From contig JAACVA010000137.1 of NCBI GenBank assembly GCA_009992615.1, positions 1 to 9,485 of the forward strand: a stretch of 9,485 nucleotides of DNA. Reading direction: 5' to 3'. Positions 1 through 7,159 of the stretch are shown here, piece after piece. Source of the DNA: Rhodobacterales bacterium (GTDB lineage Bacteria; Pseudomonadota; Alphaproteobacteria; Rhodobacterales; Rhodobacteraceae). A model generated the notes under the pieces. That model was given only the letters and a program-made list of their open reading frames with translations, searched no databases and had not been told where the DNA came from. The position numbers were made by a program, and so were the translations under genes. Numbering within the stretch: position 1 is the stretch's first letter; the number at the start of each line of letters is the position of its first letter.

Positions 1-473
1 CCGCTTCCCAATGGCGTAACGAAATGCGCCAGGGCACAAAATTCTGCACAGTCTCCTCGATACGCAATTTTTTCGCCCCGTGCCCGGCTTTGCCCCGTCT
101 ACCTTGCATAGCGTGTATCTGAAAAGAAAGCGTTTTGCGGGCTTGGGGCATTCAATCCATATCGGGCTGTTTCCATTGCCTTGTGATGCCGTTCCAATGC
201 CGCCCGCGTCGGATTGCGGTCGCGCCGCTGGGCGCGGGTTCCAGGCGCGGGGGGCGTTGCGACACGGGGCGTGCAGCTGGGGGAGGTGTCGCGGGGAAGT
301 CGCAGGGGCGTGGCCCGCAAGTTCCGCAAGCTTGGCGCGGGCGTGGGGGGCAAGCCCCAAGATGCGCGGGTGCAGTTCGCGGGTGGGGTTGCCTTGCCAG
401 CGGTCATTGCATCACTACTCGAGTGGAGACAATTTCGAATTTTCGGACACAGCCGACAGGTTCATTCCAAGCG
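1..473. other. Gene-free GC-rich stretch, no recognisable content
   Basis: The open frames on both strands give low-complexity Arg/Ala/Gly/Pro-rich translations with no domain motif I recognise, and none has a convincing ribosome binding site. No tRNA, rRNA or CRISPR pattern is visible. It lies directly downstream of the 3' end of the dimethylformamidase remnant, so it may be decayed coding DNA from the same damaged locus, but nothing in the sequence proves this. Confidence 0.5.
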
Positions 474-1034
474 TTACTGCCCCATCAGCCTGTTGCGCAT
501 GTAATTCTCCAACAGACGCGAGACGTCATTCTTGAAGTCATTCCAAGGCGGGCTGCCGCAAAAGGTGATCGAGCCGGCCGCAAAGACCGAGCCACCCGCA
601 GGCAACTCGAAATAGATCATATCGGCATGTTTCGCCTCTTCCTCCGGGCCGCCGGTCAGATTTGTCAGATGGGTGAGTTGTTCTTCGGGAACCAGCATGA
701 AAGTGCTGCTGTCACCCGCGGATCGCGCCAGAAGCACATGGTTCTGCGGCGAGCCGTTGCGTTGATCTACATGGTCAAGCTCAAAGCCCGCCGCGCCGTT
801 GCCGCTGAACCCGTAGTCGCCAAAAAGATCCTCGGTCACTCCCTCGAAGAGCCAATCAAAGGCCGCATCGTTGCACATCCGCTGATACGCGGCACCGTGG
901 AATTCGCCCTGCGCGGCAAAGCCTATCCCGACCAGCGCCTGCGGTGCCCGCCCGCTGCACCGCCAAAGGCCACCATAGGTACCATCGAAGGCGTTGTAAT
1001 ATTCGCCCGGCTCCGCCGCCCATCGCCTGGCATC
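474..1034 (-). pseudogene. N,N-dimethylformamidase-like large subunit, C-terminal remnant
   Basis: About 185 codons of the minus-strand frame ending at a TAA (474-476) read as the C-terminal domain of the DMFase large (beta) subunit family. Recognisable segments are PGEYYNAFDGTYGGLWR, GRAPQALVGIGFAAQGEF and the family-like C-terminus SITFCGSPPWNDF...SRLLEN. The intact family protein is roughly 750 residues, so the N-terminal three quarters are gone. The enzyme hydrolyses dimethylformamide or related small amides. The retained part is in frame with no internal stop, so the loss may be fairly recent. Family resemblance stops near 1022-1034, exactly where LysR-like coding begins on the opposite strand. 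The open frame continues to an ATG at 1122-1124, but those upstream codons are antisense to LysR sequence and are not DMFase-like. No promoter or ribosome binding site is apparent. Family assignment is from memory of conserved wording. Confidence 0.72.
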
Positions 1035-1384
1035 GCGCGGCTCGGTTGCGCTGGCCGATCTGGCAGATGAGGATTTCGTGCATGGGCCTGCTGACGCCGG
1101 GGCACATTTCTTCGATCTATCCACTGTGCCGCAAGGCGGGCTTTCAGCCGCGCATCGTCCAAGAGGCGTTCAATTCCGTTGGCATTCTCGGTCTTGTCTC
1201 CTGTGGCATGGGCATCACCATCCTGACCGAAAGCATCTACGATTTTGCCACCGGCCGCTTGGTTCCCTTGCCCATCAGTGACATCACCGAAGTAATGGTG
1301 ACCGAGGCAGTCTGGGCATCCGAAAACGTGCGGCTCCCGACACAACATTTTGTTGATTTCTTGGAGACTCAGGGTAGCCGTTGA
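1021..1384 (+). pseudogene. LysR-family regulator, C-terminal remnant with frameshift
   Basis: Two plus-strand frames join into a LysR substrate-binding (effector) domain. From 1021 the first frame reads HRLASRGSVALADLADEDFV and then HGPADAGAHFFDL. Near 1121-1125 the sense moves by one base into the next frame, which reads LCRKAGFQPRIVQEAF, NSVGILGLVSCGMGITIL and ends ...FVDFLETQGSR with TGA at 1382-1384. The C-[RK]-x-A-G-F-x-P...GLV-x-x-G-x-G pattern is the usual second half of a LysR effector domain. A missing single base would explain the shift, so that ...DLST-LCRKAG is restored. About 120 of the usual ~300 residues remain. The DNA-binding helix-turn-helix half is absent, so no functional regulator can be made. 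The truncated 5' side abuts the truncated 5' side of the DMFase remnant, consistent with a former divergent regulator/target pair. Confidence 0.75.
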
Positions 1385-1871
1385 CGTATCAGGCTTCGAA
1401 CGATCTTGTCCGAAGAAACAGGTCGTGCGGTCGCAACCCGACCTCCTGCTCGGGCTACGTTCATGGCTTGGATGCCGCCGGCTGCACCTAATTCTGCCAA
1501 CGTGATCTGCGTTGAAGCCATCACCACGTCTTGTCAAACTTGGGCTTCACCATACCGCAAGTCGGCTCTTTCTCGTCATCGCCCAGATCATACCCGTTAG
1601 GCCGCACACAGAATGGTCGCTCTTGCCGACGGCACGTTTTGCCTTCGCATCTGCAGAGAATTGGTGCTTTCCTCGTCTTTCAATTACTGCTGTGCCGAAT
1701 CCGTCCGCAGTGGGCGATCTGACAGGCGTGCCCCCTCTGGCGCATCGGGTCGACATCACACTGTCGGACGGGCGACGGGGCGTGGTGGAAAGCCCGACAG
1801 CGCTGTCCTTGGTTGTCAGGCAGCGGATGGCCGACGGGACGTTCGTCGGGAAAACGATCCCCCGGATCGTT
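1385..1871. other. Gene-free stretch between LysR and transposase remnants
   Basis: I find no gene I can support here. A 50-codon minus-strand frame (ATG at 1521, stop at 1369) lacks a ribosome binding site and resembles nothing I know. A Cys-containing minus-strand stretch around 1527-1680 has no start codon. The interval lies between two decayed genes and probably contains further degraded DNA, perhaps the distal part of the transposase gene (about 1600-1870), but I could not recover conserved transposase motifs from it. Confidence 0.45.
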
Positions 1872-2100
1872 TTCTGGCCCACCTCACCATCGCGCATCTT
1901 TTCATGGCGCGCATCAAGGATGATGTACCTGATCTCGCCAAGAGGCCTTTCGCGGCCCAGGCCTGTAATTCCTGGTCGAGCAGCCTGGTGGCGCAGCTGA
2001 CCTGCGACGACGACCGGCTCTCGATGCCGAATTCGCGCATGACCGCCTCGACGTCGCGCGTCGCGCGCCCTTGATGGACATCCCGGCGACAGCATGACGG
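1872..2100 (-). pseudogene. IS256/Mutator-family transposase fragment, frameshifted
   Basis: In the minus-strand frame entering from about 2090 the sequence reads GRATRDVEAVMREFGIE and then SSSQVS...LLDQELQAW. It shifts frame near 1955 and continues as RPLGEIRYIILDARHEKMR. This order (V/ATRDVE, then S-x-S-x-V-S, then L-D-x-E-L-x-x-W, then the P-Y/R-Y-hydrophobic-L-D-A-R block carrying the first conserved Asp of the DDE catalytic centre) is that of IS256-family (Mutator-like) transposases. Only about 75 residues of roughly 400 are left, and they are split by at least one frameshift, so the element is dead. No terminal inverted repeats or target duplications could be recognised, so the limits of the original insertion are unknown. 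It marks past insertion activity next to the deleted DMFase/LysR locus. Confidence 0.68.
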
Positions 2101-2303
2101 CTCGGACCAAGCGGCGCCTCGTCCAATTGCACCGCATCAATCGGTGCCCGGCGTGACCACCGGGAAAACCAAGAGGCGAATCAGGCTGCAAGGCCGCAAA
2201 AAACCGGGCGTGAAAAGCCCCGCGCCGTGACCATCCCGGCACACCGGGCCGCCAACCCGCTGCCTCCCCTTCCGTTTCAAGCCACACGCACTGCTGCGCG
2301 GCG
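2101..2303. other. Gene-free stretch upstream of the hemN control region
   Basis: Translations in all frames look non-coding and no motif stands out. It separates the transposase fragment from the hemN promoter region, and may include unrecognised outer parts of the decayed insertion sequence. Confidence 0.45.
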
Positions 2304-2317
2304 ATGACACTCGTCAT
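2304..2317. promoter_or_regulatory. Inverted repeat ATGAC-N4-GTCAT, possible CRP/FNR-family site
   Basis: ATGAC, four bases (ACTC), then GTCAT form a perfect 5-bp inverted repeat. The core TGA-N6-TCA has the spacing used by FNR/FixK/Dnr-type regulators, whose consensus is TTGA-N6-TCAA, but the outer T/A pair is replaced by A/T. Its centre is 68 bp upstream of the centre of the stronger FnrL-like box before hemN. It could be a second, weaker site of the same regulator family or a chance palindrome. Confidence 0.3.
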
Positions 2318-2371
2318 AATCGAGGCGGCCTCAAATCGCTGGCGTCGTTTTTTAAGTCAGGCTGCGATGAT

Positions 2372-2385
2372 TTGCGCCAGATCAA
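2372..2385 (+). promoter_or_regulatory. FnrL-like box controlling hemN
   Basis: The 14 bases TTGCGCCAGATCAA fit the FNR/FnrL pattern TTGAT-N4-ATCAA, with a perfect right half-site and a TTGCG left half-site, a variation I recall as common in Rhodobacterales FnrL sites. FnrL is an oxygen-sensing Fe-S activator that switches on anaerobic genes, including oxygen-independent heme synthesis. The centre lies exactly 41.5 bp upstream of the A of the chosen hemN start codon. That is the class II activator position if transcription starts at the ATG itself. The predicted -10 region (2408-2413, CCAGAT) is poor, as is common at activator-dependent promoters. Confidence 0.72.
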
Positions 2386-2419
2386 ATCGGTACGCGGCCC
2401 CGTCGTGCCAGATGGTGCC

Positions 2420-3772
2420 ATGAAAACAGATTTACTGAAGGCCCTTGGCCTGTTTGACGCGCGGGTGCCCCGCTATACCAGCTATCCCCCGGCCACGGTG
2501 TTTTCCACTGCCGTGGACGGCGAAATCCAAGCCCATTGGATGGGCACGCTGGATCCGGCAACGCCGGTTTCGGTGTATGTCCACATCCCGTTTTGTGAAC
2601 GGTTGTGCTGGTTCTGCGCCTGCCGCACCCAAGGCACCCAAAGTCTCGCCCCGGTCGAACGCTATCTCGCAACGCTGCGCACCGAACTGGCGCTGGTCGC
2701 GGCGCATCTGCCCAAGGGGCTGCGCATGGGGCGGCTGCACTGGGGCGGCGGGACGCCGACAATCCTGCTGCCCGACATGATCCGCACCCTTGCGCAGGTG
2801 ATATTTGACGTGTTGCCGCCCGCCGAGCCGTTTGAGTTTTCCGTCGAGATCGACCCCACGCTTGTGGACTGCGACAAGATCGACGCCCTGGCCGACATGG
2901 GTATGACCCGCGCCAGCATCGGCATTCAGGATTTCGACCCGCTGGTGCAAGGTGCCATCGGTCGCGATCAGAGTTTTGAGGCGACGCGCGATTGCGTTAC
3001 GCTGCTGCGCGCAGCGGGCATATCGTCGCTGAATGCCGATCTGGTCTATGGGCTGCCGCATCAGACCGCCGACCGCATGGCGGCCACCCTTGATCAGGTG
3101 CTCAGCCTCGCGCCCGAACGAATCGCGCTGTTCGGCTATGCCCATGTGCCGCATATGGCGAAGCGGCAGAAACTGATTGACGAAAAGGTGCTGCCTGACG
3201 ATGTGGCGCGCCATGCGCTGGCCATGCAGGCGGCCGCCCGGTTCATCGACGCGGGGTTCGAGGCGATCGGCATCGATCATTTCGCCCAACCCGGCGACAG
3301 CTTGGCCCGCGCTGCCCATTCCGGCCATCTGCGCCGCAATTTTCAGGGCTATACCAATGACACCTGTCCGACGCTGATCGGATTGGGTGCCTCGGCCATT
3401 TCGCAATATCCGGAAGGGTTTGTCCAGAATGCCGCCGCCACCCCCGCCTATACCGACCGGATCGCAGCGGGGATTCTGGCGGGGGCGCGGGGCCATGCCC
3501 ACACTCCCGACGACCGGTTGCGTGCCCGGGTGATCGAGATGATCATGTGTAATTTCACTGTTGATCTCAGGCGTTTGTCCGACGAATTCGGCCCCCTGGC
3601 CGAAACCTTGGCTCCCGCCCATGACCGGTTGTGCGCCCAGTTCGCCCCGGTGATTGCCCGCAGTGCCGATATGATTACGCTCGACCCCGAGGGGCATACC
3701 TTGGCACGCCTTCTGGCGCGGATATATGATGCCCATGATGGGGTGCAGGCGATCTATTCGCAGGCATCCTAG
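2420..3772 (+). CDS. hemN: Oxygen-independent coproporphyrinogen III oxidase (radical SAM)
   Basis: This cytoplasmic radical SAM enzyme decarboxylates two propionates of coproporphyrinogen III to give protoporphyrinogen IX without oxygen, in heme and, if present, bacteriochlorophyll synthesis. The 450-residue protein has the HemN order: an N-terminal LFDARVPRYTSYP segment (residues 11-23), YVHIPFC then C-x3-C-x2-C-x-C (Cys59, 63, 66 with Cys68), a GGGTP motif, RASIGIQDFDPLVQ, DLVYGLPHQT and YAHVPHMAKRQK. The CxC extension and N-terminal block favour HemN over HemW. The frame can be opened at a TTG at 2372, but that lies inside the FnrL box; ATG 2420 starts right before the conserved N-terminus, so I chose it. 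No Shine-Dalgarno precedes it, and the mRNA may be leaderless. Expression is probably induced by low oxygen. It converges on the aminotransferase gene. Rhodobacterales often have a second paralogue (hemZ), so the exact symbol could vary. Confidence 0.93.
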   Translation: MKTDLLKALGLFDARVPRYTSYPPATVFSTAVDGEIQAHWMGTLDPATPVSVYVHIPFCERLCWFCACRTQGTQSLAPVERYLATLRTELALVAAHLPKGLRMGRLHWGGGTPTILLPDMIRTLAQVIFDVLPPAEPFEFSVEIDPTLVDCDKIDALADMGMTRASIGIQDFDPLVQGAIGRDQSFEATRDCVTLLRAAGISSLNADLVYGLPHQTADRMAATLDQVLSLAPERIALFGYAHVPHMAKRQKLIDEKVLPDDVARHALAMQAAARFIDAGFEAIGIDHFAQPGDSLARAAHSGHLRRNFQGYTNDTCPTLIGLGASAISQYPEGFVQNAAATPAYTDRIAAGILAGARGHAHTPDDRLRARVIEMIMCNFTVDLRRLSDEFGPLAETLAPAHDRLCAQFAPVIARSADMITLDPEGHTLARLLARIYDAHDGVQAIYSQAS

Positions 3773-3823
3773 CGCGCCCCGTGTTTGCCAACGGCATTGC
3801 AGACGGGGTGCCGCGTGTACCGC

Positions 3824-3848
3824 CCGCCCCGTGACAAGGGCGGATTTT
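3824..3848 (+). terminator. Possible weak terminator after hemN
   Basis: CCGCCC (3824-3829) and GGGCGG (3838-3843) can form a 6-bp GC stem with an 8-base loop, followed by ATTTT. The T run is short, so termination would be modest. It lies in the 147-bp gap between the convergent hemN and aminotransferase genes. Confidence 0.4.
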
Positions 3849-3919
3849 GAGTATTTACAGCAAGAAGAAGCGCAATCTTCCGCCTTTCCTTGCACGACTT
3901 GCCTGCCCCGGCGATCGGC

Positions 3920-5128
3920 TCAGCCGGACGGGGCCGCCGCCGCACAGACGGCGCTGGCCGCTTCCAGCGCGCCCTTGCCGTGCGGGATGCCGAGGCTTTT
4001 CAAACCCGCGTCAATACTGCCCAACACGCCCAGCACCATGTGGGCGTTCACATGGCCCATGTGCCCCACGCGGAAAAACCCCGAGGCGCCGCGATCGTCC
4101 AGATCAACCATGCCAAGACCAATACCCAGTGTCACGCCGGCATTGGCAATTGTCCATTCGCGCAACCGGTCACCGTGCGGGGCACCGATGCGCAGGGCGG
4201 TGACGGCATGGCTGCGCAAGGCCGGATCGGTGATGTTCAGCTCAAGCGGGCCGGCGCTGTTCCAGGTTTCGAATGCGGCCCAGATCGCACGGGCCAGGGT
4301 GGCGTGGCGGGCGTGCACGTTGTCCAGCCCCTCTTCCGCGATCATGTCAAGGGCGGCACGCAGGCCATAGAGGTGATGGGTGGGGGCGGTGCCGTCAAAG
4401 AACTGCCACAGCTCCTGCGCCTCGGCGCGGGGGCGCCAATCCCAATAATGGCTGGCCAGATCCGCCGTTTCGCGCACCGCATCGGCGCGATCGTTGAAGA
4501 ACACAAAGCCGAGGCCCGGCGGCACCATCAGCCCCTTTTGGCAGGCAGCGACCATGACATCGACGCCCCAGTCATCCATGCGGAAATCATCGCAGGCGAG
4601 GCAGGCGATGCAATCAATCATCAGAATGGCCGGATGCCCCGCCGCGTCCAGCGTCGCACGCAGCGCCGCGACATCGTTCCTGACCGAAGTCGAGGTGTCG
4701 ACCTGCACCGCCATCACAGCCTTGATGCGGTGGTCGGTGTCGGCCGCAAGCGCGGCGGCAAAGTGGGCCATGTCGATCGCGGCGCGCTTGCCATAGTCGA
4801 TGATTTCGCAATCGACACCCATCTTGCGCGCCACGTCCGACCAGCCATGGGCAAATCGCCCCGTGGCCAGCACCAGCGCCTTGTCGCCGCGCGAAAACAC
4901 GTTGGCCACTGCCGCTTCCCAGGCGCCGTGGCCGTTGGCGATGTAGATGGCGCAATGATGGCGGGTGCGGGCGATGGCCTTCAGGTCGGTCACAATACCG
5001 GGCATCATGTCGACCAGTTCACCCGCATAGATGTTGGGCGCGGCGCGGTGCATCGCGTTCAACACCCGGTCAGGGATGACCGAGGGGCCGGGAATGGCAA
5101 GATAGTGGCGTCCGTTGGAAAGGGTCAT
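3920..5128 (-). CDS. Class V PLP aminotransferase, serine/alanine-glyoxylate type
   Basis: This 402-residue fold-type I enzyme should transfer an amino group, most likely to glyoxylate to give glycine, with PLP as cofactor, in the cytoplasm. It shows IPGPSVIPDRVL at residues 12-23, the GHGAWEAA turn near 66-73, a D-x-x-A-x-L segment with Asp172 that should pair with the PLP ring, then ACQKGLMVPPG with the Schiff-base lysine at 198. Arg353 in the C-terminal FFRVGHMGH segment is the usual carboxylate-binding position. Length is normal. ATG 5128 has AGGAG (5134-5138) five bases upstream; the frame extends further but without homology. A TTGACG (5177-5182) and a weak TAACCC (5154-5159) 17 bp apart may be the promoter. 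It runs divergently from the ABC exporter and convergently with hemN. The amino donor (serine, alanine, aspartate) cannot be told from sequence. I see no serine-cycle or beta-hydroxyaspartate-cycle neighbours that would settle it. Confidence 0.85.
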   Translation of the reverse strand: MTLSNGRHYLAIPGPSVIPDRVLNAMHRAAPNIYAGELVDMMPGIVTDLKAIARTRHHCAIYIANGHGAWEAAVANVFSRGDKALVLATGRFAHGWSDVARKMGVDCEIIDYGKRAAIDMAHFAAALAADTDHRIKAVMAVQVDTSTSVRNDVAALRATLDAAGHPAILMIDCIACLACDDFRMDDWGVDVMVAACQKGLMVPPGLGFVFFNDRADAVRETADLASHYWDWRPRAEAQELWQFFDGTAPTHHLYGLRAALDMIAEEGLDNVHARHATLARAIWAAFETWNSAGPLELNITDPALRSHAVTALRIGAPHGDRLREWTIANAGVTLGIGLGMVDLDDRGASGFFRVGHMGHVNAHMVLGVLGSIDAGLKSLGIPHGKGALEAASAVCAAAAPSG

Positions 5129-5272
5129 GGCGGCTCCTGCGCAGTGTGACACCGGGTTAGGCCGACTGCCGCGCAGCGTCAATTCCCCCTCAAGCCCGGA
5201 CAATCGCCGCCGCCCTTTCAAACACCGCCAAATCGCGATAGCTGAAACAGGTCGCAATCCGGAGCCAACCCT

Positions 5273-7042
5273 GTGAGCCAAGCCCTGCCCCCCCCTTCGC
5301 GCGTTTTGATGGGACGGTTGTGGCGTGAATATGTGTCACAGCATTGGCCCACGATCACGCTGGCCTTTGGGATGATGGTGATCGAAGGGTCTACCGTTGG
5401 ATTGCTCAGTTATATGTTGCAGCCGATGTTTGACCTGGTGTTCACCGAAGGCAACATCGATGCGATGTGGTGGGTCGGTCTGGCCATATTGGGGCTGTTT
5501 GTCACCCGCGCACTGACCGGGGTGGTGCAGCGGGTGCTGCTGGTCAAGGTGGCGCAGCTGTCAAGCACGGCGATGCAGGTGGATCTGTTGGCGCATATGA
5601 TGACGCTTGATTCGACCTATTTCCAGAAAAACGCCCCCGGCGCCCTGATCGAGCGGGTACAGGGCGACACCTTGGCGGTGCAAAGCGTTTGGCAGGTTCT
5701 GATTCAGGGGCTGGGGCGCGATATTGTCGCGCTGGCGTCGCTGTTCATCGTCGCGCTGCTCATCGATTGGGTGTGGACGGTGACGGCGCTGGTCGGGATA
5801 CCGCTTCTGGTGCTGCCCAGCATGGCGCTGCAACGTTATGTGCGGCGAAAGACCGGGCAAATGCGCGATGCATCCACCCAGCGCGCGACGCGGCTGGACG
5901 AGATATTTCATGGCATCAACCCGATAAAACTGAACGGGATGGAGGCGTATCAACTGGGCCGCTTCCGTGCGGTGGCCGACCGGATCGTCACCGTCAATGT
6001 CAAGACAACGGCAGGCCAAAGCATGTTGCCCGGCATGATCGACATCATGACCGGCATCGGATTTTTCGGCGTGCTGATCCTGGGCGGGCGCGAAATCATC
6101 GAGGGTGAAAAAACGATTGGCGAATTCATGTCGTTCTTCACCGCCATGGCACTGGCCTTTCAACCACTGCGGCGGTTGGGATCGCTGTCGGGAATTTTTC
6201 AGGTGGCGGCAGCATCGCTGGAACGGCTGTACCGGATTTTCGATCTGCCCCCCGGCATCACCTCGCCCGCCCATCCCGCACAGGTGGCGGCGGCGCAGGC
6301 GGACATCGTGCTGCACGATGTACAATTTGCGTATGACGATGCGGCGGTGCTGAACGGGCTGACGTTCACCGCCCCGGCGGGTCGCACGACAGCGCTGGTC
6401 GGAGCATCCGGGGCCGGAAAAAGCACCGTATTCAACGTCCTGACCCGACTGGTCGAACCGCAGTCGGGCAGCGTGGCCCTGGGCGACGTGCCGGTGTCGG
6501 CGCTGGCGCTGGCCGATTTGCGGGGGCTGTTTTCCACCGTTACCCAGGATGCGCTGTTGTTCGATGAAACGATCCGGGAAAACATCCTGCTGGGCCGCAG
6601 CGATGTGACCAAGGCGCGTCTGGCCCAGGTGCTGGACGCCGCCCATGTATCTGATTTCCTGAGCAATCTTCCCCTGGGCCTCGACAGCCCCGCCGGACCG
6701 CGCGGCAGCAACCTGTCAGGTGGGCAGCGGCAGCGTGTGGCGATCGCCCGCGCACTGTTGCGCGACACGCCCATCCTGTTGCTGGACGAGGCGACATCGG
6801 CGCTGGACGCCCATTCCGAAACGGTGATCCAGGCGGCGCTTGAGCGGCTCAGCCGGGGGCGCACCACGCTTGTCATCGCGCATCGGTTGGCGACAATCCG
6901 CAATGCCGATCTGATCGTCGTGATGGACCGGGGGCGCGTGGCCGAACAGGGCACACATGACATGCTTCTGGCGCAGGGGGGGCTGTACGCCGAACTGCAC
7001 CGGCTGCAATTCGAAAGGCGCACCGATCACGAGATGCACTAG
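5273..7042 (+). CDS. ABC exporter half-transporter, MsbA-like (permease-ATPase fusion)
   Basis: This inner-membrane exporter (589 aa) would act as a homodimer, moving a lipid or amphipathic substrate outward with ATP. The N-terminal 310 residues contain about six hydrophobic segments (near 27-49, 60-82, 143-165, 166-185, 254-272, 284-300). The nucleotide-binding domain has Walker A GASGAGKST (377-385), Q-loop Gln425, signature LSGGQRQR (481-488), Walker B ILLLDEATSALD (501-512, catalytic Glu506) and H-loop His537, so all ATPase residues are present. Fused permease plus ATPase and about 590 residues are typical of MsbA/BmrA-type exporters. The start is GTG 5273 with GGAG eight bases before it; ATG 5309 is a weaker alternative lacking a ribosome site. 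It is divergent from the aminotransferase with a 144-bp gap, and 117 bp before the next gene. The substrate is unknown: lipid A-type lipid, multidrug or peptide export are all possible. Confidence 0.9.
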   Translation: MSQALPPPSRVLMGRLWREYVSQHWPTITLAFGMMVIEGSTVGLLSYMLQPMFDLVFTEGNIDAMWWVGLAILGLFVTRALTGVVQRVLLVKVAQLSSTAMQVDLLAHMMTLDSTYFQKNAPGALIERVQGDTLAVQSVWQVLIQGLGRDIVALASLFIVALLIDWVWTVTALVGIPLLVLPSMALQRYVRRKTGQMRDASTQRATRLDEIFHGINPIKLNGMEAYQLGRFRAVADRIVTVNVKTTAGQSMLPGMIDIMTGIGFFGVLILGGREIIEGEKTIGEFMSFFTAMALAFQPLRRLGSLSGIFQVAAASLERLYRIFDLPPGITSPAHPAQVAAAQADIVLHDVQFAYDDAAVLNGLTFTAPAGRTTALVGASGAGKSTVFNVLTRLVEPQSGSVALGDVPVSALALADLRGLFSTVTQDALLFDETIRENILLGRSDVTKARLAQVLDAAHVSDFLSNLPLGLDSPAGPRGSNLSGGQRQRVAIARALLRDTPILLLDEATSALDAHSETVIQAALERLSRGRTTLVIAHRLATIRNADLIVVMDRGRVAEQGTHDMLLAQGGLYAELHRLQFERRTDHEMH

Positions 7043-7159
7043 CCCACAGCGACACAGCATCGGCCCGGCGACGGATCAGAACGGAAAGACATCCCCGCCC
7101 GGCCATGGCAAAAGGCCCAGACAAATTCTATATCAGTCGAAATACAAGGGATGCGCCGG

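Noticed and set aside
99..407. 102-codon minus-strand frame in the first 470 bases
   Set aside because: Pro/Arg/Thr-rich low-complexity translation typical of a shadow frame in GC-rich DNA; no domain or ribosome site.
1369..1521. A 50-codon minus-strand frame (MASTQITLAELGAAGG...) antisense to the LysR 3' end
   Set aside because: No ribosome binding site, no recognised family, and it lies in a degraded region. The protein-like appearance may be chance or a scrap of an unidentified gene.
1527..1680. Minus-strand stretch with four Cys (CRCEGKTCRRQERPFC then GYDLGDDEKEPTCG)
   Set aside because: It looks like a small metal-binding protein but has no ATG/GTG/TTG start before the motif and no ribosome site, and it ends in the decayed tract.
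1547..2317. Long 256-codon minus-strand frame
   Set aside because: Only a short middle part (RPLGEIRYIILDARHEK) is meaningful, as part of the frameshifted transposase. The rest is not protein-like, so it is not a gene.
2372..2419. TTG start at 2372 giving HemN 16 extra residues
   Set aside because: The TTG is the first three bases of the FnrL box, the extra residues lack HemN homology, and family N-termini begin close to ATG 2420.
2432..3895. 487-codon minus-strand frame opposite hemN
   Set aside because: Antisense shadow of hemN, rich in Gly/His/Gln/Arg as expected for reverse frames of GC-rich genes.
3890..5149. 419-codon plus-strand frame opposite the aminotransferase
   Set aside because: It is the antisense shadow of a clearly conserved PLP enzyme; His/Gly/Arg-rich composition and no domain.
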